A program made the position numbers and the translations under genes. Shown piece by piece: positions 34,980-45,652 of a DNA stretch of 64,000 bases. The notes beneath the pieces were generated by a model. That model did not search any database. It worked only from the letters and a program-made list of their open reading frames with translations, and was not told the origin of the DNA. Source of the DNA: Branchiostoma floridae (lineage: Eukaryota; Chordata; Leptocardii; Amphioxiformes; Branchiostomatidae); the NCBI RefSeq assembly GCF_000003815.2, contig NC_049992.1:20576536-20640535 (forward strand), given 5' to 3'. The first letter of the stretch is position 1; the number at the start of each line of letters is the position of its first letter.

Positions 34980-36019
34980 ATAGCTTTTAAACTAGAGTTC
35001 GGCGACTTCATACCTCCATGAAATATCCAAAGCTTTTGTAAGTTTTATGCAAATGACGTAAACATTAACATGATTTATGCACAATGATGTTCATCCTTGA
35101 CTAGCGTACACATGTGACGAGTATAGAATTTCCATCTCAAATCATTAAACGGTTTTGCAATTTTGCATATATTATACAAATCAGCTCCTTATTAGCATAT
35201 TTGGTATCTGCTTATATGTTACATTCATTGATGTCATTATTGAAAACAATGTCATTATTGAAAACAATGGAGTTTTACAGTGTCCTCATTAATTATGCAA
35301 ATTAAGTCCTTAGTTCCATAATAGTATATCATTATGAACCTCTTTGAACAAGCTACCTGTATACTTAAAGTGATGTCAATCTGCAGCTGCCTTTCCTTTC
35401 TGCAGTTATCCTCTTTGGAATGTCTTGACAAAGTACCCCTGCAGTTCCAATTACATGTTAGGGTGCTGAAACTTGCTCCACTCTGTCATGACACTGAAAG
35501 CTATCTACGACCCAAATGTCATGACCATTCCATGTCCAGGACAAGAGATACATTGAAAAAACTGTTATGATAGAATATTATAATTAATTATGTCAATGGC
35601 ACGGAACGATATGATGATGATGATGTCAATGCACTACTAATTTGCATGATTAGTATTTTATTTTGTACAACATTGTCTAAGGTACCCACATAGCAAATAT
35701 TATGAAAATCCGTTGTTCCCTTCTTGAGTTATCCTCTTCAGAAGTTTTTGACAAAAATGCCCCTGCTATCACAAAACTAGCAGCTAGGAGGCCCAAACTC
35801 ATGTCACTTCTTCCCGGGCACAAGAGCTATCTAACACCAAAAAATCGTGACCATATGATGTTCAGAACACGAGATAAAAAAAAACGGAAGTTGCACTGCA
35901 GTACCAACGAAAGCCGCTAGGGGCCCAAAATCTAATCATTTCTAGCTTTCATCACACCTCACGAACACACCAATATGAAACAATTCCGCCCAGCCGTTCA
36001 TGAGTTATATTGTACACAC

Positions 36020-36054
<35 letters not shown>

Positions 36055-36110
36055 TACGCTGGTGAAAATATAACCTCCATGACCCTGACATTTTATGGAG
36101 GTAATAAATA
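34980..36110 (+). repeat. Dispersed repeat family R3, same orientation as 17300-18800, with (CAGA)n
   Basis: Opens 'ggcgacttcatacctccatg' (also at 28950) and ends 'ttttatggaggtaataaa'. It includes a (CAGA)9-like stretch at 36019-36054 and a tandem duplication 'atgtcattattgaaaacaat' at ~35230. No protein is seen. Confidence 0.6.
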
Positions 36111-36506
36111 AAAATAAAAATAAAAACTGCCCCGGAAATGATGCCAGGCACAGGGCTGTGTTGTACACCACCGCTCTATCTGTCTCATTCAGCAAGAGTT
36201 CCAGCTAAGCATCGTTATCATTTCTTAACGCTTTTCCCCATTCAAACATGACAATATCTCACTTAAAATTCAATCCAGCGTTACCCTGAGCGACGCCTGT
36301 CTTTTAAACACACAAAAAGGTGCAAATTGAAGTATTTGGAAACTGAGACAGAGGCGTTTCTCTTTCGCTTGGGCTTTTGCATCTGTCGCCGACTCAATTA
36401 TCTGGCTAAAACGAGTATTGCCCCGTTTTGGTGTCTGCTTGCTTCTTTTATAAATGACAAATGAGTAATCTATGGATAAACATTCATTAAATTCATTTGT
36501 CAACAG

Positions 36507-36890
36507 GTTGTCCAATATCAGACTACGTTCCCTTTAACGGAGTTTGCTACAAGAGCTTTGTGGAAAAGAAAACGCGTGACGAGGCTAAGCAGACGTGTGC
36601 GGCAGACGGAGGGATTTTAGCCATGCCGAAGGACAGTGCCACCAATACTTTTCTCGCTAATCTAGAAGAAGTAGTATGGGGTCGCTGGTTAGGGCTGATT
36701 GACATAAACAGCGATCAACGGTGGGCATTTGAGGACGGCCATGTCCTGACGTCAGCTGACTACTCCAACTGGCTCCCCGGTCAACCAGATAACGGCCAGG
36801 GCGGCTGTGTCGGATTTTGGCTGAATGGATCTTCATGGGATGAAAAAGACTGCAACAAGCTCAAGGGATTCATATGTCAGATAAATAAAA
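36507..36890 (+). CDS. Receptor ectodomain: C-type lectin domain 2 (QPD type)
   Basis: Single 128-codon exon, phase 1-1, acceptor 'tttgtcaacag', donor 'aaaa|gtatgt'. GCPISDYVPFNGVCYKSF opens a long-form CTLD. 'CAADGGILAMPKD', 'WLGLIDINSDQRWAFEDG' and 'YSNWLPGQPDN' follow, closing with DCNKLKGFICQ. The QPD tripeptide is the galactose-type Ca2+ motif in classical C-type lectins. The usual WND is WDE, so one Ca2+ ligand position differs. One sequon (NGS). Confidence 0.95.
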
Positions 36891-36939
36891 GTATGTGTCT
36901 GGACAATTCTTTCTAAGATTCTTACTGCTGATCTACAAT

Positions 36940-37200
36940 ATACGTATTTTCCGGTTAAACTCATATTGTTTGAAGTAAACGATATTACAATTCAAACGAT
37001 GAATTTTCATACGGTATCGTTCTGGCATGTACATCCAGACGTCATTATGCACGTTTCATGAAACGATATTCAGAAAGAGAATGTACATGCCAGAAAAAAT
37101 GCTGGATGAAAAAAAAGATCGTAAGAATTTCCATATCGTATACCTAATTACAATAATTGAAGACACGTCTTATAACAGCATTTTACCAAAGTGAATTTTG
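36940..37200. repeat. Foldback repeat family R4, copy upstream of hevein-like exon
   Basis: atacggtatcgttctggcat, gtacatccagacgtcattat and gatattcagaaagagaatgt are closely matched by 37690-37950, about 748 bp downstream. The two copies bracket the exon at 37419-37592. Confidence 0.75.
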
Positions 37201-37418
37201 CTGAGTACAATGGAGTATAGCGATATTTTATTCCAAGACGATGTTGTATACGTACAGCGATATCCTTTTAAGTGGAAAATACGTATATCGTAGACTTTTT
37301 TTCGCTATTTTAAGGTACGTTTTTAAATAAGATATTTTGACACGAAAATGATGCCATATGGTTGTCTTTTGTGTTCATATATGACTAATCGGTACATGCT
37401 GCATTTTTTTCCTAGTAG

Positions 37419-37592
37419 GACCTAAGAAGTGGCGCAATGACTGGCGTTGCGGGCAGGGCTACCCTGCCGCAGACGGTAACCCTGCTGAATGCAACCCGGC
37501 AGGTAATAGCCCATGCTGCTCCCCGCACAAATGGTGCGGCAAGACTGCGGCCCACTGTGACTGTCGGGACTGTGTCGACTACAGAAACAAAG
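37419..37592 (+). CDS. Receptor ectodomain: 8-cysteine hevein-like (chitin-binding type-1-like) module
   Basis: A 58-codon phase 1-1 exon, acceptor 'cctagtag', donor 'aaag|gtacat'. PKKWRNDWRCGQGYPAADG is followed by 'PAECNP', 'SPCCSPHKWCG' and 'HCDCRDCVDY'. Eight cysteines in a C..C..CC..C..C..C..C order, with the CCS-x-x-WCG core, match the hevein fold, a chitooligosaccharide-binding module. Chitin binding is family-level inference. An alternative is an unrelated disulphide module with convergent spacing. Confidence 0.85.
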
Positions 37593-37689
37593 GTACATTA
37601 CTGGAACATACAAAATAGTATAGCATCATTTCCATGTCAAAATATCGTGGATAAAAACGCACTTTAAAATAGCGAAAATGTATCTATGA

Positions 37690-37950
37690 TATACGTATTT
37701 TCCGGTTTAATCGATATTGTGTTCCGTATACAATATTGCAATTTAGACGATGAATTTCCATACGGTATCGTTCTAGCATGTACATGCAGACGTCATTACG
37801 CACGTTTCGTGATACGATATTCAGAAAAAAAATGTACATGCCAAAGCGATACCGGATGAAAACATATCGTCAAAATTTCTACCTCGTATACCTAATTACG
37901 ATAATTTAAGGTAGGTCTTATAACGATATCTTAGAAAAGTGATCTTTGCT
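37690..37950. repeat. Foldback repeat family R4, copy downstream of hevein-like exon
   Basis: Direct-orientation partner of 36940-37200. Internally, tacggtatcgttctagcatg and atgtacatgccaaagcgata are inverted around its centre, giving a hairpin-forming element. Confidence 0.75.
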
Positions 37951-37959
37951 GCGTACAAA

Positions 37960-38310
37960 TGACGTCATTTTCTGACGTCATAAAGGCGTCAGTTTCGTTG
38001 TAATTGGCAACAAAAGACGGCAGACTTAGACACCAGTAATATAGCCTTCGTAGTCATCGTAAGTATAGCGGACATTTAATATTTAGATGATTTTAGCCCA
38101 AAATATGACAAGATGACGTCATAATTATGTCATTTTACATCATAACGATACAGAAATTACAGAAAATATAAAACTTTACTAGTACATCATCCACTCTAAT
38201 TTAGTGATCGTAACCCAAGCCGTTTTAAAATTACGAAGGGGGGGGGCGTCAAAAGAGCCCCCCAAGGTCCCAAGAATCCCAAAAAAGCAAAAAAGCCCGG
38301 TCTAGATAGG
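37960..38310 (+). repeat. Dispersed AT-rich repeat family R2, copy 5
   Basis: Contains tgacgtcataattatgtcat and ends in a purine/c-rich stretch followed by 'cggtctagatagggttaa', the same end as the copy at 29770-30130. Confidence 0.55.
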
Positions 38311-38739
38311 GTTAAAATACTGAAAAAGAAACACAGTGTTATGACAGTCAAAATGTTTTCAATAAGATTAAATTAGCAATTGTACATACTTTGAATCTTG
38401 TCGGTAGATTTTGCTTCCAAAGACGGTTATTTTCTGTTTTTAGGAAGGCCTTTCTCTTGATAAGATGGGCCGCATGTGTTATCGAAAATTCTCGATTTTT
38501 ATATTTTACGTCATCTTTGATTGAAATAGAACTTTATGTTTGGCAATATACAAAACGACAAATTTTTTTAATAATTCACGGAGGTGATAAGCTAACACTG
38601 CATCAGACGACACAGTGACCAATAACTAACACATGTTGCATTACACAAATTCTCTCCATCTGCTCCCAAAATTGCCCTTACGCTTATACGAAGGTATAAG
38701 ATCCTGGAATTCTTCTTATTATATATTTTTTCACTGCAG

Positions 38740-39147
38740 GATCCGGATGCCCTATTGGCTACTCGTACCTCGCACATACCCGCCTGTGTTACCGTGCCTA
38801 CGTTAGATACAATACCTACGATGAGGCTTTAGCGATCTGCCAAGCCGACGGCGGCACGCTGGCCATGCCACGCGACAACATGACCAACAACTTTCTCGTC
38901 GAGTTGAAGAACGCCGCAAACGAAAAAATATTGTTTTATTTTGGACTTGACCGTAGGGATGGCTTGTGGAGGTACGTAGATGGCGGAGAGCTGAATTACA
39001 CCGACTGGGGTGATGGAGAGCCGAATAATTGGCTTGGAATTGAGGAATGCGCAGAGTACTTCGCTGCAACCTGGAGACTTCCACGCAAGAGAAATAAGTG
39101 GAACGACGGGGATTGTTTATCAAGGAAGGGTTTCATATGTGAAGCTG
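38740..39147 (+). CDS. Receptor ectodomain: C-type lectin domain 3 (EPN/WND type)
   Basis: Single 136-codon phase 1-1 exon, acceptor 'ttttcactgcag', donor 'gctg|gtaggt'. SGCPIGYSYLAHTRLCYRAY, 'ICQADGGTLAMPRDN', 'YTDWGDGEPNNW', 'CAEYF', then 'NKWNDGDC' and GFICEA. EPN plus WND is the complete classical Ca2+ and mannose-type sugar-binding set, so this is the domain most likely to bind carbohydrate. Sequons at NMT and NYT. Confidence 0.96.
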
Positions 39148-39442
39148 GTAGGTCGAAAACATATGGGGGGAGGGACATAAACGTATTCCATGAGGGTAGC
39201 ACGAACATACGGGACAAACCATGACACTAATAGCATCGCACTAAACATTTGATATTTCATGGCAAATCAAACATGCCATATTGTTGTGGCACGTCTAAGC
39301 AATAAACTCTACTATCATTGTAGAATAGTGATATACCCATTTCATTTCGGAAAAAATTATACGTCACATTTCTCCTTTCTAGATTGTTTCTTTTTCTTTC
39401 TTTTTTTATTATTTTTCAATTCAGTTTAAATTACATTTGCAG

Positions 39443-39616
39443 CTATCTGCTGTGACAGCCCCGAATTCATGAACAGCCGGATCACCGCTACCGACGGCTA
39501 CTGTCATGGCGACACCATTCAGTTCTCTTGTAACCCTGGGTACGAGCTCGTCGGCAACTCCTCGGCCACCTGTAGAGAGGACAGAAGTTGGGACCGAGAG
39601 ATTCCGACTTGCCGAC
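39443..39616 (+). CDS. Receptor ectodomain: sushi (CCP) domain
   Basis: A 58-codon phase 1-1 exon, acceptor 'ttacatttgcag', donor 'cgac|gtgagt'. ICCDSPEFMNSRITATDGYC, 'GDTIQFSCNPGYELVGNSSA', 'TCREDRSWDREIPTC'. The FSCNPGYxLxGxxxxxC...W...xPxC pattern is diagnostic. Two additional cysteines (the CC at the start and the C of GYC) could form an extra disulphide. Confidence 0.94.
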
Positions 39617-39659
39617 GTGAGTTATAAAGAACAGGGGTGCCTAAGTATTTGCACGAACC

Positions 39660-39835
39660 CTATGAAATTCGTACGACTATTATGTGATACACACGAATCA
39701 CTATGCGAAAACGCACGAATATTATGAAATTCGCACGAATCACTATGCGAAAACGCACGAATATTATGAAAATCGCACGAATCACTATGTGATACACACG
39801 AACCTTACGAGATTTGCACAAACCTTATGCGAAAT
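39660..39835. repeat. ~43-bp tandem repeat (CACGAATCACTATGCGAAAA)
   Basis: Four imperfect units of cacgaatcactatgcgaaaa + cgcacgaatattatgaaa, starting 45 bp after the sushi exon donor. Non-coding intron repeat. Confidence 0.85.
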
Positions 39836-39859
39836 TTAGGCAGTGGTCACGTCTGTCAC

Positions 39860-41050
39860 GGCGAAAAACTGTACCCTTTCCAAGGCAACCCTAGGTCTTT
39901 TGAAGTCCCAATCACAGAGGACGAAGTCAAGCAGGCCATAAAATCCTTGAGAAATGGGCGCTCACTAGGGCCTAATGGAATCAACGAGTTATTTAAATAT
40001 GGGAGTGATATTACATATCCATCTTTAATTACGCCATCGAACATCACTACCCAATAGATGTTATTAGAAAATGGACACTAATTGCCCTGCCAAAATTTAA
40101 AAAAAAAACTTCTGTTCCCCCTGCAAACCTGCGACCTATTGCTCTTTTGAATAGTATCTGGAATATCATGTCCACTGTTACGCTTTACCGCATCGGTACG
40201 GAGATCTTCTGCAAGACCCAATCCACCTGTCTCTGCACTAGGCATGCTCCTAGAAATGGAGTATACAGATGATGTGGACGTCCTAGATGAGGAAGTAGAT
40301 CAGCTAGTAAGTCTTGAAACGGTTGCTGCAAAAAATCTAAAAGACTTAAACCTGTTTGTTAATGAAGGTAAAACAGAGTTCACACATGTCTACCTGGCAG
40401 ACAAACCACTACGGGGAGAAGAGGAATGGAGGAAAAGTAAAATACTGGGCTCCCTCCTCTGCAGCTCTGCCGATATATAAGCACGCTGCATCATGGGAAA
40501 CATTGCTTTTATATCTGGGTCCGAATAACAAGAATCCCTTTGGCAACGAAGCTACAGCTGTACAACGCGTGTTGTGTGTCCATCATGCTATATAACTGCA
40601 ACAGCTGGGCAGCACCAATGGCAGTCACAGAGAATTTGGACGTCTGCCAACATCTGCGTGCACTCACAGGTCTCCAATGGCCAAAAATCATGGTTACCAA
40701 CGACACTCCAAACAGAACTTGCAACCCCTCACCCATGTCCGCAAAAGTGAACGATTAGTTTTTGCACAATGTCATTTACCAACACAGATGAACTTTCATG
40801 CTAAAGCACAAAAAGCCATTGAATTCTCAATACTATGTTCCAACAGATACAAGGCACGCAAGTGAAGGTATAGTGTCAACCTGCTCAGCTTGCTAAAAGC
40901 AGACCTAAAGCACAAAGTTCGAGCCCTTCCAACAGCAGCAAAGAAAGTCCAATAGCTAAGGAAGGCTGCAGCATGCAAAGCACAGTGGAAAAAAGAGTAA
41001 GAAAGACTGAATGAAGCTTTCTGACTTTCCAAAGACTATAGATGCAGAAT
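39860..41050 (+). pseudogene. Decayed LINE reverse transcriptase with internal deletion
   Basis: Successive frames hold EDEVKQAIKSLRNGRSLGPN (RT N-terminal), 'ALPKFKKKTSVPPANLRPIA' after a frame slip, 'LEMEYTDDVDVLDEE' (the catalytic YxDD box, here YTDD), 'KNLKDLNLFVNEGKTEFTHV' and 'VCQHLRALTGLQWPKI'. Several frameshifts and a missing stretch before YTDD make it dead. It sits in the intron between the sushi and EGF exons. Confidence 0.82.
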
Positions 41051-41143
41051 ACAGTGACTGATGATAAAGAAAAATGAAGACATGATTAGATGTTGCGTGT
41101 ATTTGTTTTTCACAAAAAAAGCTTCCACAATTTCCCGTTTCAG

Positions 41144-41284
41144 CCTGTACGCCCGGAGAGTTCGGACCCGACTGTACCGGCACCTGTCACTGTGCGAGTG
41201 GAGGTTCCGTGTGTGACGTCATGACTGGAGTCTGCTCTAGTGGAAGTTGTGAATCTGGGTGGAAGGGAAGCAACTGCCAGACAG
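41144..41284 (+). CDS. Receptor ectodomain: 8-cysteine EGF-like module 1
   Basis: A 47-codon phase 1-1 exon, acceptor 'cccgtttcag'. CTPGEFGPDCTGTCHCASGG, 'VCDVMTGVCSSGSCESGW', 'KGSNCQT'. Eight cysteines and the CD-x-x-TG-x-C element resemble laminin-type EGF repeats found in Tie- and MEGF-like receptors. Sequence is about 80% identical to the following module, so a recent exon duplication. Confidence 0.92.
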
Positions 41285-41400
41285 GTAATTCAGATATATG
41301 GTGTATGTTTCCACTATGACAACTGGCCATTAGTGTTTCATCCTGAACGTTTTCTGATATAGATACTTCAATGATATGCTTTTTATTGTTTCTTCTGTAG

Positions 41401-41541
41401 TGTGCTCGCCCGTAGAGTTTGGACCCGACTGCAACGGCACCTGTCACTGTGCGAGTGTAGCTTCCGTGTGTGACGTCCGGACTGGAGTATGCTCTAGTGG
41501 AGGGTGTGAGGCTGGGTGGAAGGGAAATAATTGTCAGACAG
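41401..41541 (+). CDS. Receptor ectodomain: 8-cysteine EGF-like module 2
   Basis: Same length and phases as module 1, only 116 bp downstream. CSPVEFGPDCNGTCHCASVA, 'VCDVRTGVCSSGGCEAGW', 'KGNNCQT'. It gains a sequon (NGT). Confidence 0.92.
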
Positions 41542-41940
41542 GTAGTTGAAGCATGTGGTGATGTATTGATATTTCGTATTACTACTCGTGTAATTGCATT
41601 CTTTTTGATGAATAGCAACATGGTAATTTTTTTTCTTAACGCCGATAGCAAAGAAGCAGTAGTACTCAGACTAGCATAGCAGGCACATGTGTGAGCAGTC
41701 ATCACGCCGGGTTTCCAGGCTCTGTCTAAGCTTCTGTGTAACGCCGAAGGACATCGGCTTTATAGAAACAGATACTGTTCAGCAGCGGGAATCACACTGG
41801 CAAGACCGCACAATGTAATCTTTAAAGAAATTTCCATCTTGGCACTCTCCTTCCAAGACTTTCTTCCAACTGAATGTTGACCACAACCTGTTTTTATTAA
41901 CTGCAATTGCACATGTTGATACCCATTTCCACTTATTCAG

Positions 41941-42123
41941 CTGAAACATTAGGACTGTCCACTCCACACTCGGCGTTGATTGCTGTAGTACCGTCTGTAG
42001 CAGTACTAGTGCTGGTTGTGGTAGCAGCGATCCTGGGCTACCGATGGAACCGTCTGAGAAACAGTCAAAACGACGAAGAACTTGAAGAATTGACAGAGAT
42101 TACTTTTCATTCCGATCTGCTAG
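41941..42123 (+). CDS. Receptor transmembrane exon
   Basis: A 61-codon phase 1-1 exon, acceptor 'cacttattcag'. A short stalk (ETLGLSTPHS) precedes a ~22-residue hydrophobic span (ALIAVVPSVAVLVLVVVAAI). A basic stop-transfer RWNRLRN follows, then an acidic juxtamembrane stretch (DEELEELTEITFHSDLL). This orients the lectin/EGF part outside and the kinase inside. Confidence 0.93.
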
Positions 42124-42517
42124 GTATATGATTATATGAATCGAAACCATTCTATTGACTTATGTGCAACAACCACCGTTAACTAACAGAATACTTTTTA
42201 TTTGCAATCTCAATTAGTATTCCCGAAGGTAAAAAAAACACATTGCTGAATTTCTTTTTCTTTAGCCGTTTATGTTTTGCTGTAGCAGAAACATCCCAAA
42301 GTTGTCCACATACTATATGCTTTATCGTTTTCATTGCATGAAGCACTTAAGATTTGGTCGAACTAGGAATAATCATTGATTTATTAGGTTCATTAGTTTG
42401 TTGTACATATAAAATTATACTTGCATTGTTGATTCCCACAATGAGAAGAACGCATGATAATATTTTCGTGAATAAATTATGTTAAGTAAGAGCTACTTTC
42501 ACTACTTTCATTCCAAG

Positions 42518-42724
42518 AATCAGCTACCGATCTGCAGACACTACCACTTGCTCCCCCTGTGCCACCTCGGCCCTCGTTCCTTACGTACGAGGTGAACCGG
42601 GCTGATATACAGCTGAATGAACAAATCGGCAGAGGCGCCTTCGGTACCGCCTTCCTTGCATCTTTCAGGAGAGTTGTTGATGGTCTTCCTACTGAACAAA
42701 CAGTAGTGGTCAAAACTGACCATG
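42518..42724 (+). CDS. Receptor kinase exon 1: juxtamembrane + glycine loop + VVVK
   Basis: Acceptor 'tttcattccaag' (phase 1; the nearby 'ctgcag' would break phase). Proline-rich LPLAPPVPPRPSF, a possible SH3 ligand, is followed by 'QIGRGAFGTAFLASF' (G-x-G-x-x-G-x-A, where most kinases have Val) and 'TVVVKTDH' with the ATP-anchoring Lys. Donor 'catg|gtaggt'. Confidence 0.94.
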
Positions 42725-43120
42725 GTAGGTAGATGTCGATCTGATATCATTAACTTCGGACAATATTTTAAATCTTTTCTTTGTCATTAATGACTATTTC
42801 CCCATATTACGATATTGGCGGATGTATTTTTTCACAGCTAAACGGCTGAAAGTTCTAATTCCAACTGTCGTCAAGCAACATGCTTGCAACTTGTAAAAAG
42901 TCCTGAGGACTGGACACAAAGACATGATCTACTATATTGTGTTTGTCGATAAGAGCTAGGAATATTTCTCAGATACAAATGAACAATAGAATGTAAATTT
43001 GTATTCTCTGTCACCGCCAGTGAAAAAAAAGCTAAACACGATGTTCTTTAAGTCCATTTGAGCGTAACTAATTGGAGTCAATTTCATTTTTAATAACAAA
43101 GGTTTACGTTATATTTGCAG

Positions 43121-43302
43121 AAGACGCTGGGGAAGGGGAGATAAAAGCTTTCATAGCAGAGGTGGATACCACTATCAACTTGAGGCAGCATATTAACCTC
43201 CTTGGTCTAGTGGGCTGTTGTACCCTATCACACCCTCCATACCTAGTGACAGAGTACATGCCCTACGGAGACCTCAAGGGCTTCCTACTGAAGTGCAGAA
43301 AG
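43121..43302 (+). CDS. Receptor kinase exon 2: alpha-C helix and hinge
   Basis: Acceptor 'tatatttgcag', phase 1 in and phase 0 out. 'IKAFIAEVDTTINLRQHINL' supplies the alpha-C Glu and 'LLGLVGCC' the strand-4 motif. 'YLVTEYMPYGDLKGFL' forms the hinge with Thr at the gatekeeper position. Typical of the FGFR/RET/Tie-like RTK branch. Confidence 0.95.
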
Positions 43303-43571
43303 GTATATATGTCAAACATGTATTAGTGACACATAATGGGAACTTTTGGTGGTCTATCATTAGATGTTTGAAACATGTCAAATCCTGTCTGTGAAAACCA
43401 GCCGTCCACATAGAACAGATTTTATTGCAGGTCTTCTTGCGTAGCTCCGACTGTATGTACTACCCTTTAATGATTATTTTAGCATGTAAGTGGTATCCAA
43501 TATTAAAAAATAACTTTCAATAAATTGTGATATTTCCTCTTACACTCATTTCATTTAAATCTACCACACAG

Positions 43572-43655
43572 TTGGAAGAGAGGCTCCGAGATAGCATGTA
43601 TGACTTCAACGAGATGAAAATCTACCAGGTAGCACGACAGATAGCTAATGGAATG
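43572..43655 (+). CDS. Receptor kinase exon 3: alpha-D/E region
   Basis: A 28-codon phase 0-0 exon between 'taccacacag' and 'atg|gtaagc'. LEERLRDSMYDFNEMKIYQV then ARQIANGM, the helix that precedes the catalytic loop. No large kinase insert. Confidence 0.93.
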
Positions 43656-43888
43656 GTAAGCAGAGAACATGCACAATATCACTGACACTATTGCCAAAAT
43701 ATCGATGCAGCACTGTCACCACATATATATATATATGTACACTGTAGATAGACAGCTGTAAACAGAAATGGGATGAAAACTTATTTGTCGATCATTGCTC
43801 AATTGTGTGCAACATTTTATCAATAATCACACGGCTGCAGAATTCACACTTTTGAATTGTAAGGTACCCTACTTAATGCTTCCCCCAG

Positions 43889-44106
43889 ATCTACATTTCC
43901 GAATCCGGATACGTGCATGGTGATCTGGCTGCTCGGAACATCCTGGTGGGTGAGAGACTGGTGGTGAAGATTGCAGATTTCGGCCTGACAACAGATATCT
44001 ACGAGCGAGGCTACCAGCGGCAGGATGCGGAGCAGAAGATTCCCCTGAGGTGGATAGCGCCGGAAAGGTTGCTAAGGGAGGGACGCTACACAAGTAAGAG
44101 TGACGT
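43889..44106 (+). CDS. Receptor kinase exon 4: catalytic and activation loops
   Basis: Acceptor 'cttcccccag', donor 'gacgt|gtgagt'. 'YVHGDLAARNILV' holds the catalytic Asp and Asn, with the HRD Arg replaced by Gly. 'VKIADFGLTTDIYERGYQRQ' gives DFG and two candidate activation-loop tyrosines. 'IPLRWIAPERLL' is the APE region. Catalytic residues K, E, D, N and DFG-D are all present. Confidence 0.96.
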
Positions 44107-44490
44107 GTGAGTACAATTGTTGCTATTTACATTTTTACATTTTTAAAAAGAAGTTATCAAGACCTAGATACCTACTGGAAAAAGCAGTTACCCATCAAGT
44201 AGCTGAATATCATTTTGGATCATATCCATGTGCAGTTGCTTGTGTAAATTCTTTCTTATTAACTGGATGTCTAACCTTCATCGACGTATCTAAGTTCCTA
44301 GTGTATACATAACATATGATATAAATCAAGAAACAAAGCTGTAACACTTTGTGTGGAAGTTTAATGTTACTGTGCAATAATCATGGGGCTTACAACTTTC
44401 TTGTACTTAACTATCAATTGCGAAATATGCTACTTTGTAACAAAAACAATGATCGTTTTTCTTGATATATTGCTTAACAACATCAGATAT

Positions 44491-44491
44491 G

Positions 44492-44582
<91 letters not shown>
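44491..44582. repeat. (AT)n microsatellite in kinase intron
   Basis: About 45 TA units, self-complementary. The reading frames through it are artefacts. Confidence 0.98.
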
Positions 44583-44585
<3 letters not shown>

Positions 44586-44765
44586 GCGCTAAGATCTATA
44601 CCTTGTATGTAGATGCTGTGGTTTTGGCAAACATAACGATATAGCTTACGATTTCGAAGTGGGCATACATATGTCAGGGTGGAGTTTGCAATTTCTGATG
44701 CCAACGTTGTCGCTGTCTAATGTTCACGATGCCTTGTATAATCAAATTACAAACTTCACGCCCAG

Positions 44766-44900
44766 TTGGTCCTTTGGAGTGGTGTTGTACGAGATCGCTA
44801 CGCTGGGGAACGTTCCGTACCCAGGCCTAGGCCGCACCCTCCTGGAGGAACTCCGCACAGGGTACCGGGAACCACGCCCTCCCGGCCTCCAACAAGACTT
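44766..44900 (+). CDS. Receptor kinase exon 5: C-lobe DVWSFG
   Basis: Acceptor 'cttcacgcccag'. The split Val codon of SDV is completed here and followed by WSFGVVLYEIATLGNVPYPG and 'ELRTGYREPRPPGLQQDL'. Donor 'gactt|gtacgt'. The open frame running on past 44900 is intron. Confidence 0.95.
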
Positions 44901-45394
44901 GTACGTGGAAGAGATTTTTTTTCAATTTCATTCACATTTCTTTTACATAGTGTAAATACGATCGCTTGAGGAGAGCCTGTCATTTTAGAATAGTGCAATA
45001 AACAGAAAAGAAAAAAAGTGATAATAATGATGTTAAAAGAAACTTTGGTGATGAATAGTGACATAAACTTGTACGCAGAAAGTGTGAGTGGGATAAGGGA
45101 AATAAACTTAATGTGAATTTCTAACGAGAGAGATAATGACCCGAATGACGATGAATGGCACTTTTTTCCATGCTATCTTTTGGTGATAACGTACCCTGGG
45201 CTGGTTTTAGATACTTCAATAAGCTGGCTCACAGTTTGAATTACGTATGCGCATTATGATACATTGTGGCTTATATGTCAAAGTTAAAAGTCCCTGAGAC
45301 ATAAGACATGTCAGCCATGGTATCAAATAACATCTGGACAAGTCCTGTCGGTAAACGAATTGTGACCTTTTGCATTGTTTATTGTATATTGTGA

Positions 45395-45490
45395 AATTAC
45401 CAGGGCTGACCATTAGTAATAGCCTCCGGCTTGTTGTGTGTCCTAGTTGTATTTCTTTTCATACAGCCAAATAAATCAAATCAATCACAA
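45395..45490 (+). repeat. LINE-like 3' tail copy
   Basis: ttaccagggctgaccattag...agcctccgg and a terminal aataaatcaaatcaatca match 14690-14780. It ends 35 bp before the last kinase exon acceptor. Confidence 0.6.
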
Positions 45491-45525
45491 AGACAAACGG
45501 ACTTCTTTATGTCACCAACCAACAG

Positions 45526-45652
45526 GTATGACATGATGCTGCGGTGCTGGCAGTGGGACGAAGATGATCGCCCGGAGTTTACGGAACTTTACGAGGAGCT
45601 AGACGCTGTTGTAGATTCATTGGCAATTGATTATGCCAAGGCAAAACCCTGA
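45526..45652 (+). CDS. Receptor kinase exon 6, ending at TGA 45650-45652
   Basis: Acceptor 'caaccaacag'. YDMMLRCWQWDEDDRPEF completes the kinase fold (CW...RP-x-F), followed by a helix TELYEELDAVVDSLAIDYAK and AKP, then tga. The stop directly ends the annotated frame, but see the next entry: the frame continues open after this stop. Confidence 0.94.

Noticed and set aside
36001-36054. CAGA run considered as a CRISPR-like or regulatory array
   Set aside because: Simple tetranucleotide microsatellite without spacers; CRISPR is not expected in an animal genome.
44383-44704. Ile-Tyr repeat ORFs
   Set aside because: Translation of the (AT)n microsatellite in a kinase intron.
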